Assembly: GCA_947492885.1 (NCBI GenBank)
Contig: CANLPK010000009.1
Span: forward strand, 1-57,624
Direction of reading: 5' to 3'
DNA length: 57,624 bases
Origin: Bacteroidota bacterium
Lineage (GTDB): Bacteria > Bacteroidota > Bacteroidia > UKL13-3
The translations under genes and the position numbers were made by a program. The notes under the pieces were generated by a model that was not told where the DNA came from, did not search any database, and worked only from the letters and a program-made list of their open reading frames with translations. Position 1 is the first letter of the stretch, and every line of letters starts with the position of its first letter. Of this stretch, positions 48,420 to 54,638 are shown in pieces.

Positions 48420-49238
48420 ATGAAGCCCATCATTTCCACATTACTTATCTATCTCGGATTTTGTATATCGTTAGTTAATGCCCAACAAGTTAAAGCCGAT
48501 AAATCAAAGGTTAATTATGATTTTTCTTGTATGGAAACCGATGGCGTTTCTACGGGAATCAATTTTGGCTCAGATATAGAAAAAGAGATGCTTGATGTAT
48601 TTGGCACTGAAGTGACGATTCAAGATGAGAAAGCCGTGGGGGCCGCATCATTAGAGAAAATAAAAAAAGAATATCGGTTTGTTAGCGAGGGGGCATCCCT
48701 AAAAAAATTACAAGATATTTTGGGTGGTTTGGTGGCTGAAATTTCGACCCCTAAGGGTTTTCAGTATAATATTTATCTATTAGATACTACTTTACTTAAT
48801 GCATTTACCTTAGGGGGTAATATTTTCGTAACCTCTGAAATGTACAAATTTTGCAAAACCGACGATGAACTTGCTTGTATTATAGGACATGAAATTGCTC
48901 ATAATGAATTAGGTCATATCCACGATCAGATTAGTAGAATTAAAACTGCAAACTCCTTTGGTACGATGGGTGCTATTTCCGCCATGGTAGGACAACTTTT
49001 AGCAACGCCTTACAATCAGAAAAATGAGTTGCATTGCGATATGGTAGGAATCGATTTAGCATTGGCTGCTGGTTACGATGCTTGCCAGAATATTGTATTG
49101 TGGGAAAGAATGAAGCTGAAAGAAGGTGCCTACAATACTTTCACCACCTTATTCAGTTCACATCCCTATTCTGGAAAGCGGGCCGTATGTTCTCGGAATC
49201 ACTTGCGCACTAATTATCAAAAAGAATGTTCCAAGTAA
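48420..49238 (+). CDS. Exported M48 family metalloprotease
   Basis: This 272-residue protein has a signal peptide ending at VNA (about residue 20). The M48 domain contains HEIAH (157-161) with NELGHIH, then NQKNELHCDMVGIDLA and SHPYSGKRA. It is clearly paralogous to the protease part of the FHA-M48 protein at 45616 (shared TDDELACIIGHEI.HNELGHI, C.NH...NY.K.C). It lacks the FHA and membrane helix, so it should be a free periplasmic or lipid-independent exported protease. Pairing of a tethered and a free copy in one operon is notable. The end overlaps the next gene by 13 bp. Confidence 0.94.
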   Translation: MKPIISTLLIYLGFCISLVNAQQVKADKSKVNYDFSCMETDGVSTGINFGSDIEKEMLDVFGTEVTIQDEKAVGAASLEKIKKEYRFVSEGASLKKLQDILGGLVAEISTPKGFQYNIYLLDTTLLNAFTLGGNIFVTSEMYKFCKTDDELACIIGHEIAHNELGHIHDQISRIKTANSFGTMGAISAMVGQLLATPYNQKNELHCDMVGIDLALAAGYDACQNIVLWERMKLKEGAYNTFTTLFSSHPYSGKRAVCSRNHLRTNYQKECSK

Positions 49239-50146
49239 AAAATTATATACATTTTAAAAAAAGCCTATACATAATCATTGTGATAATACTCATGATCATT
49301 TCAGCGTACTTCGGATTTCACGCTTTTGAGAAACCTGTATTCTCGGGCATTCATGATCTTGAATTTGTTTCGATGGATAGTGGAGTTTATTGTGGAAAGG
49401 CGAGTATACAAATAGCGAATAAAGAACGTATCTCAATCTCAGGCAAGGATATTGAATTCAAAATGTATTATAAAAATCACTTAGTTGCTCAAGGTGAGGC
49501 AAATGAATCCATTAACTTAGCTGAAAAATCAATTTCTACCTTCCCAGTTAACTTTAGATTATTTATCGACTCAATTACTGATGACATGAATGAATTAATG
49601 AAAACTGATTCGATAAAAATAGAAGTGCATATGACTGGGAAATTCACTTTCTTTAATATTCGTGTAAACGAAAAGCAAGAGTTATGGCTAAGTACAAAAA
49701 AAATAATCGACGCATCAGTAAAGAAGGCTATTTCCAAAGCTACCTTAACACTCAAGATGGTGAAAATTCTTGAATTTACACCATCAACTACACATTTGGC
49801 TTTAACATTTAATTTTGTAAATACCTTACCCGTATCCTTTACTATAGATACGATGGCTTTCGACGTTTATGCCGATGCAAATAGCTCGCAAGTTTTGGGT
49901 ACTTGCCTATTACCACTTCAGCTTCAAATACAGGTTAATGCCACGGAAAGAATTGAAAGCAAGGTGTATATCGATAATTTAAATATGGGTTTGATAAGTT
50001 TAGATAAGTTGCTTAGGGGCTCATTAAATTACTATGTATCTGGAATGGCTGATGTTTCTATTTTTGATAGAAAATTTAAAATTCCTATCAAGCAACATTT
50101 CGCTATTAACCCCATGACACAATCGATTGAAATAATTGAGGATTGA
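49226..50146 (+). CDS. Membrane-anchored LEA14/WHy-like protein
   Basis: This 306-residue protein has an N-terminal membrane helix (about 13-31; YIIIVIILMIISAYFGF) and then only extracytoplasmic sequence. Two beta-sandwich segments (ISISGKDIEFKMYYKNHLVA ... FPVNFRLFID, and HLALTFNFVNTLPVSFTID ... ATERIESKVYI) resemble the LEA14/WHy fold, with the alternating hydrophobic pattern and the 'N.LP..' turn. This is a fold-level guess; no catalytic residues are expected. It overlaps the M48 gene by 13 bp, so it is translated from the same mRNA. It may be a scaffold or substrate-binding part in the periplasm. Confidence 0.6.
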   Translation: MFQVKNYIHFKKSLYIIIVIILMIISAYFGFHAFEKPVFSGIHDLEFVSMDSGVYCGKASIQIANKERISISGKDIEFKMYYKNHLVAQGEANESINLAEKSISTFPVNFRLFIDSITDDMNELMKTDSIKIEVHMTGKFTFFNIRVNEKQELWLSTKKIIDASVKKAISKATLTLKMVKILEFTPSTTHLALTFNFVNTLPVSFTIDTMAFDVYADANSSQVLGTCLLPLQLQIQVNATERIESKVYIDNLNMGLISLDKLLRGSLNYYVSGMADVSIFDRKFKIPIKQHFAINPMTQSIEIIED

Positions 50147-50359
50147 TTTTCCTACAATGAATAATAAAGTTGATTTGGAATAGACAAATAAAGTGACAAC
50201 AGAGTAGGTGCGAGAATAGCGGACATTTAATTAAAATTATCAATCAAGAATAATAATTCACACCATAAGTCTTAATAGTTTATTGCGAAAAAATAGTAAA
50301 CTTGTAAAGTTCAAGCCTCCTAAATACTTAGAATTAATCTACTCAAAAAATTCCTCCAT

Positions 50360-50980
50360 ATGACAAATCCCTCTTTTAAAAAGTGCTCTTCAGGCCATTA
50401 TTTTGCATCTTCTTTAAGTGAATGTCCTTATTGTAATGAAAGCAGCACCAGAACAGTTACTAGTTCTAATAACACGGGCAACGACGATAAAACCGAGATA
50501 GTAAAGCCGAGTGCTAAAGCAAGCCCAATGAATTTGAATGGGAATGATCAAAGTACAATCAATCTTGGAAACAAAGGACCATTCATTGCGACTAACGATG
50601 ACCGTACAATGATTAGGGTACCTTCAAAAGATGGTGAAGATTCACAAGCGGCGGGCACTAGGAATAGTAGAAAATTGGTAGGCTGGTTAGTGTCGTTCAC
50701 CATAGATGAGATGGGTGTAGATTATCGCTTATTTGAAGGACAGAACAAAGTGGGTCGAGAGCCTTCTTGTTCGGTACGAATTATTCAAGACGGATCCATC
50801 TCTACACATCATGCAACAATACTTTTTCGAAACAATGCTCTTTTCTTGCGTGATGAGATGACTACAAACTCTAGTTTTGTTAACGGAATAGAGCTTCTTC
50901 CAGGTGCCACGGTTGAAATTCGCGATGGCGATAAAATAAAATTTGGCAGTAACGATTTTTTAGTAAGAGTAGCCTATTAA
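50360..50980 (+). CDS. Zinc-ribbon FHA-domain protein
   Basis: This 206-residue cytosolic protein has an N-terminal zinc ribbon (KKCSSGHYFASSLSECPYCN) with a C-x-x-x-H...C-x-x-C spacing. A Thr/Ser/Asn-rich linker (about 30-105) contains several Thr-rich stretches (DDKTEIVKP, DDRTMIRVP) that resemble kinase-target or FHA-binding sites. The C-terminal FHA domain has VGREPSCSV, STHHATI and NSSFVNG. The usual NG before the strand is replaced by NS (TTNSSFVNG). The linker makes it a candidate substrate of the two kinases and an adaptor. It starts a second subcluster after a 213-bp gap and is 1 bp from the next gene. Confidence 0.9.
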   Translation: MTNPSFKKCSSGHYFASSLSECPYCNESSTRTVTSSNNTGNDDKTEIVKPSAKASPMNLNGNDQSTINLGNKGPFIATNDDRTMIRVPSKDGEDSQAAGTRNSRKLVGWLVSFTIDEMGVDYRLFEGQNKVGREPSCSVRIIQDGSISTHHATILFRNNALFLRDEMTTNSSFVNGIELLPGATVEIRDGDKIKFGSNDFLVRVAY

Positions 50981-50981
50981 T

Positions 50982-52562
50982 ATGATGAAAACAGTTAGCT
51001 TTTTTGTGGTGCTCATTTTTATGTGGCTCGCTAATTTTTGCGAAGCACAGCCGGTCATTGTTAAAAACGTTGACCAGTCGAATTTCCCGGAAATAAAAAT
51101 TCAATTTTTCGATCGCAATCCTGAAGTAAAAAACACATCGAGTTATGCCTTACTCGAAAATGCATCTCGGGTGCCATCGCAACTAAAACGATTGAAAGAT
51201 TCGGTCAGTTCAGGAAAGGATATTCTTATCCTATTCGAAAATAGTGTATGGCCCGAGTATGCGCCACCTCGCGATTACTTTAAAAAGATGCTAAAAGAGG
51301 CCTTGCCTTATGCCTTAAAAAAGGGGGATCGTTTTTTTCTAGCAACTTTTGATTGGACTCGTCCTTCTGATGGAAAAGTGCTCGAGATTATTGAAGGCAA
51401 TGGCACTGACAATATTGATGAATTGCAAAAGCAAATTTCAAATATTGAAGCGCCAAAAATAGGCAATCGAATAAAACTTCATTCTACCGAACTTTTTCAA
51501 GCCCTCGCAGAAGGGGTGCAATTTCTTTCTTCGAAGAGAGGTGCCAATGCACCTGCAATATTTGTATTTAGTGCAGAATTTAGCAATATTTATAATGATA
51601 AATATGATGATGCGGAAGTCATCACTGATTCTAGAAAAGCAGATATACCTATTTATGCATTACGTTATCAGCTAATGACGGCTAAATACAATTTGCAAAA
51701 AATTTGTCATGATACCTATGGTTCACATGCCGATGTTGAAGAAACTAAGAATGTGGAAGGCTTACAAAAATTGAATGAAATGTTGGTAAGTGTAAATAGT
51801 CGTTGCTATGGATTGTTTTATGAGTTAACCTATCAAACTTATGCTAAACCAGATGGCTCCATTCATGAAGCTGAGATTGTTATTTCTGGTTCTGATATAA
51901 ATAAATTCAGCTTCCAATCCCCAGGAATTATTTATTGGTTTAAAAAATATCCTTGGCTATGGGCTATCGTGGCGTTTATTGTTTTAGGAGCAATCTTCTT
52001 GGTATATATATTCATGCGAAAAAAATCGAAACAGCGTGCCAGTGAAAAAATGGAGGTGGCTGCAAAGATGGATCGAATAAGACAAGAAAATGAAGATGCG
52101 ATAGCACAGCAGCAGCAAGCTCACTTAAAGGAAAAGAAAAGGAGGGAAGAAGAGGAGGAGCATAATAAGATAACGGCTCTGGAAATGGAAGACATTAAAC
52201 AAAGAGCCATTCGATTAAAAGCCTTACCTCGGCCTCCTTCTTTAACTAATGCTCAAAGCGACAGGGTTACAATTAGCACACCTGACTTTAACATTGGTAG
52301 GGATGCCTCCAAAACACAACTGCATATTAACGACACAACGGTATCTCGACTTCATGCTACCATCGCCTTCGAGAAGGGACCAGGAATGTCGCCCTCGCAA
52401 TTAGAAGGTCGATTTTTTATTTGGGATAATGGAAGTGGTAATGGAACCGATATCAATGGGCGGAAAATTCCATCCATCTCGGATGCTAATTTTATCGCAA
52501 CCGAACTTACGAGTGGCGACTTAATTAAAATGGGGAATATTCAACTGGTTTTTAATCTATAA
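50982..52562 (+). CDS. VWA-like/TM/FHA transmembrane protein
   Basis: This 526-residue protein has a signal-like first helix (MMKTVSFFVVLIFMWLANF). An extracytoplasmic domain (about 22-320) is VWA-like: the strand DILILFENSVW sits where the MIDAS strand would be, but the DxSxS motif is degraded to ENS. It also has FFLATFDWTRPSDG, APAIFVFSAEF and IPIYALRY. A membrane helix lies at about 325-346. A charged coiled coil with a QQQQ run and KRREEEEE (about 350-400) follows, then a C-terminal cytosolic FHA domain with NIGRDASKTQL, SRLHATI and SGNGTDING. The topology links an outside sensor-like domain to a phosphothreonine-binding domain. The VWA identification is moderate. The next gene follows after 5 bp. 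Confidence 0.88.
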   Translation: MMKTVSFFVVLIFMWLANFCEAQPVIVKNVDQSNFPEIKIQFFDRNPEVKNTSSYALLENASRVPSQLKRLKDSVSSGKDILILFENSVWPEYAPPRDYFKKMLKEALPYALKKGDRFFLATFDWTRPSDGKVLEIIEGNGTDNIDELQKQISNIEAPKIGNRIKLHSTELFQALAEGVQFLSSKRGANAPAIFVFSAEFSNIYNDKYDDAEVITDSRKADIPIYALRYQLMTAKYNLQKICHDTYGSHADVEETKNVEGLQKLNEMLVSVNSRCYGLFYELTYQTYAKPDGSIHEAEIVISGSDINKFSFQSPGIIYWFKKYPWLWAIVAFIVLGAIFLVYIFMRKKSKQRASEKMEVAAKMDRIRQENEDAIAQQQQAHLKEKKRREEEEEHNKITALEMEDIKQRAIRLKALPRPPSLTNAQSDRVTISTPDFNIGRDASKTQLHINDTTVSRLHATIAFEKGPGMSPSQLEGRFFIWDNGSGNGTDINGRKIPSISDANFIATELTSGDLIKMGNIQLVFNL

Positions 52563-52567
52563 TATCT

Positions 52568-53746
52568 ATGAAAATTATTAATTTTAATAGCACCGATGTG
52601 GGTTTAGTGCGCAAATCCAATGAGGATTGTATGGGGCAATCGTTGACTCCTAATGGTCACCTATATGTTGTCTGTGATGGTATGGGAGGTCATCTAGGTG
52701 GAGCAACGGCATCTAAAATTGGGGTTGATTGTGTAATTGAATATGTAAATAAAAAACAAGTGGAAGATGTCGGAGAAATGTTAGTTGATGCCGTGAAGTT
52801 TGCAAACACACAAGTTTTTGCCGGATCAGTGTATGACCCGCAATTAAAAGGAATGGGCTCTACTTGTGTTCTGTTGCTTATAACTACCGACGGTTTCGCT
52901 TGGACTTGCCATGTGGGAGACAGTAGAATATATTTATTTAGAAAAGGGAAATTAACTCGGCTCACCAAAGATCATTCCTATGTTCAATTTCTGGTCGACA
53001 CCGGGGAGATCACCGAAGTGGAGGCCGAAAAACATCCCAACAAAAATCAAATACTTCGTGCCTTAGGTTCCGATGAGATTATAAAGCCAGAACTTGGCGT
53101 GGTTCCATTTAAACCGGAGAATAATGATATTTTCCTGCTTTGTAGTGATGGCCTAACAGGAATGGTAGCGGAGGAGAATATTGCTCAAATCCTAAAAAAC
53201 ACAGCTCTATCTGAAGCTTCTGCAAAATTGGTGGAAGCCGCATTAGCCAATGGGGGTAAAGATAATGTAACCGTTTCCGTGGTACAGGTTCAAGATGTAC
53301 CGAAAGGTAACGACAATACTTTAAAAAATGCAGGAAGTAATGGTGGGCGTAGCTTACAATCAATACTTAGCAAAAGAAAGCGATTAGCAATAGCAACTTT
53401 GTTGTCAATCATTATTGTTTCAGGACTTGTTTTTAGATTTGTATTCTACAAGCCGAAAACAACTAACGGGAATGGAAGTGAATCTGCACCACGACAAAAT
53501 GATTCTCTTGAATATAAAACCAAGGCTAAGGAGGCTGATTCTTTAAAAATGATTAAAGACATTAAGACAACACCAATTTCGACTCCTTCAGTTAAGAGTA
53601 ATAAAGATGATACAAAGGGGAAAACCAAAAGTACAAAGCCTGTTGTAACAAAACCTGAAAATCCCAAGAAAGCTGAAAAGGCTAATGACCCAGTCCCAAT
53701 TGATCTTAAAGAACCTGCGGATACTAGCAAAAAACCACATTTATAG
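52568..53746 (+). CDS. Transmembrane PP2C-type Ser/Thr phosphatase
   Basis: This 392-residue protein has an N-terminal PP2C domain (1-240): STDVGLVRKSNEDC, VVCDGMGGHLGG with DGMGGH at 37-42, GMGSTCVLLL, CHVGDSRIY, LTKDHS, LLCSDGLTGMV and GGKDNVTVSVV. All metal-binding Asp positions are visible. A membrane helix (about 273-292) follows a basic stretch, then an extracytoplasmic tail of about 100 residues rich in Lys, Thr, Ser and Pro with no recognised fold. It should reverse the action of the two kinases on FHA ligands and close the phosphorylation cycle. It is the last gene before the att-like junction. Confidence 0.96.
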   Translation: MKIINFNSTDVGLVRKSNEDCMGQSLTPNGHLYVVCDGMGGHLGGATASKIGVDCVIEYVNKKQVEDVGEMLVDAVKFANTQVFAGSVYDPQLKGMGSTCVLLLITTDGFAWTCHVGDSRIYLFRKGKLTRLTKDHSYVQFLVDTGEITEVEAEKHPNKNQILRALGSDEIIKPELGVVPFKPENNDIFLLCSDGLTGMVAEENIAQILKNTALSEASAKLVEAALANGGKDNVTVSVVQVQDVPKGNDNTLKNAGSNGGRSLQSILSKRKRLAIATLLSIIIVSGLVFRFVFYKPKTTNGNGSESAPRQNDSLEYKTKAKEADSLKMIKDIKTTPISTPSVKSNKDDTKGKTKSTKPVVTKPENPKKAEKANDPVPIDLKEPADTSKKPHL

Positions 53747-54013
53747 TTGTTCTATTGGTAACGATGATGTGATGAGTTAAATACTCTAAATGCAAAAATA
53801 TAGCATTGGTATCAATCGCAATCTATCCTTTATTCTATCGGTGTTGTTCCCATAAGCGCAAACGCAAAGGTGTGGTAAGGTGTTTGAAATTCATTAATCC
53901 TCAAAATAAAATGATTAGTTGATTGAAGGCGCTTTCCGTCAAGCCTACATTATTTGGTTTGGTGGTGAAATTAGAAGCTTAATCCTGAGGTATTATTCAT
54001 ATTTTAATTCTGC

Positions 54014-54060
54014 TTCACCTTTGACCATTTTTATTGCAATAGGTGACACATAGGTGAAAC
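54014..54060. repeat. AGGTGA(A) motifs in direct and inverted orientation
   Basis: TTCACCT (54014-54020, inverted) is followed by TAGGTGA at 54040 and TAGGTGAA at 54051, the last two exactly 11 bp apart. The same motif recurs at 54253 and 54264, again 11 bp apart, and inside the left long repeat. The spacing of one helical turn resembles arm-type binding sites of tyrosine recombinases or a regulator's operator. Confidence 0.5.
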
Positions 54061-54139
54061 AAATGCATACAAATATGAAAGTTAATAAAGAAGCAAAATT
54101 TCATAACCATTACTAGTGAAGGGTTTACTAATCCCCAAC

Positions 54140-54176
54140 AAAAAAGCCCGCCGTCGCTCTAGGAGCTTTGGCGGGC
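54140..54176 (-). terminator. Rho-independent terminator (minus strand)
   Basis: On the minus strand, GCCCGCC pairs with GGCGGGC around a 17-nt loop that itself holds GCTC/GAGC, and is followed by six T. No protein gene on the minus strand leads into it; it follows the tmRNA-3'-end-like segment directly. Confidence 0.85.
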
Positions 54177-54178
54177 GA

Positions 54179-54199
54179 TGTGGAGCTGTCGGGAGTCAA
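54179..54199 (-). other. Sequence resembling the 3' end of tmRNA (ssrA), possible attachment core
   Basis: The minus strand reads TTGACTCCC, GACAGCTCCACA, close to the usual tmRNA 3' terminus (TTCGACTCCCGCCAGCTCCACCA), and a terminator begins 2 bp later. The rest of a tmRNA is not found upstream on this strand in the window. This is what remains when an integrative element enters an ssrA 3' end. Confidence 0.5.
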
Positions 54200-54237
54200 C
54201 ATGTTTTTTGAAAGCCTTTCTATAATGGCCTTCCAAG

Positions 54238-54479
54238 GTTTTATGAAATATTAGGTGAAGTAGAGGTGAAGTGCTTTTCTTCGGGGGCCGGGAGTAGTCG
54301 AACCCGTGTCCGAAACATTAAAAAACAAATATAATAGTTCTCAATGCAATCAAGGGATTTATTTGATTTTTTATTTTGGAAGGGGAAATGAGTTTAGCGG
54401 AATTTTTGGGTTCGACTCCCTGTTTTTGAGAGAGGAGGTAATGGAATTAGGAACTTTGGGAGGTTATAGGTGAAGGAAT
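54238..54479 (+). repeat. Right copy of the imperfect ~235-bp direct repeat (att-like)
   Basis: It is the counterpart of 37801-38034. It carries two T-arm-like pieces: on the minus strand GGACACGGGTTCGACTACTC (near 54292-54311), and on the plus strand GGGTTCGACTCCC (54408-54420), a perfect tRNA T-arm core. It also has AGGTGAA at 54253, 54264 and 54468. No complete tRNA fold can be drawn. Confidence 0.75.
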
Positions 54480-54616
54480 TAGCAGGAAGAGGCTCAAATT
54501 CAAAGAAAAAAAGTAATTAAACAATTTCAACTTTAAGCACTATTTTGCAACATTGTTTCGAAACTTTATTACAAAAATGCTTCGAATCTCTCGTTTTTAG
54601 ACAATAAAAAACAACC

Positions 54617-54629
54617 TTGTAGACTACAA
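54617..54629. promoter_or_regulatory. Palindrome TTGTAG-A-CTACAA upstream of the DUF262 gene
   Basis: A perfect 6-bp inverted repeat with a one-base centre ends 9 bp before the ATG at 54639. Its position suits an operator or translational hairpin controlling the nuclease gene. No regulator gene is seen next to it. Confidence 0.4.
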
Positions 54630-54638
54630 CAATCATTT

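Larger units (their letters stand above)
53747..54638. other. Non-coding junction between the kinase/FHA cluster and defence genes
   Basis: No protein frame is supported over 892 bp. It holds AGGTGAA repeats, a minus-strand terminator, a tmRNA-3'-end-like segment, the right copy of the long repeat and, at its right end, a palindrome just upstream of the DUF262 gene. This composition is that of an attachment or island-junction region. No integrase gene is present in the window. Confidence 0.75.

Noticed and set aside
38418-53746. Type VI or VII secretion cluster, because kinase, PP2C and FHA genes accompany those systems
   Set aside because: No sheath, VgrG, Hcp, TssJKLM, EssC or WXG100-type genes are present.
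54292-54420. A full tRNA gene around the T-arm-like motifs
   Set aside because: GGGTTCGACTCCC is a good T-arm core, but no acceptor, D or anticodon arm can be drawn with it on either strand.
54180-54560. A complete tmRNA gene on the minus strand ending at the tmRNA-like 3' end
   Set aside because: No tmRNA 5' end that would pair with the 3' end and no tag-peptide frame ending in an Ala-Ala type motif could be found on this strand. Only the last about 20 nt match.
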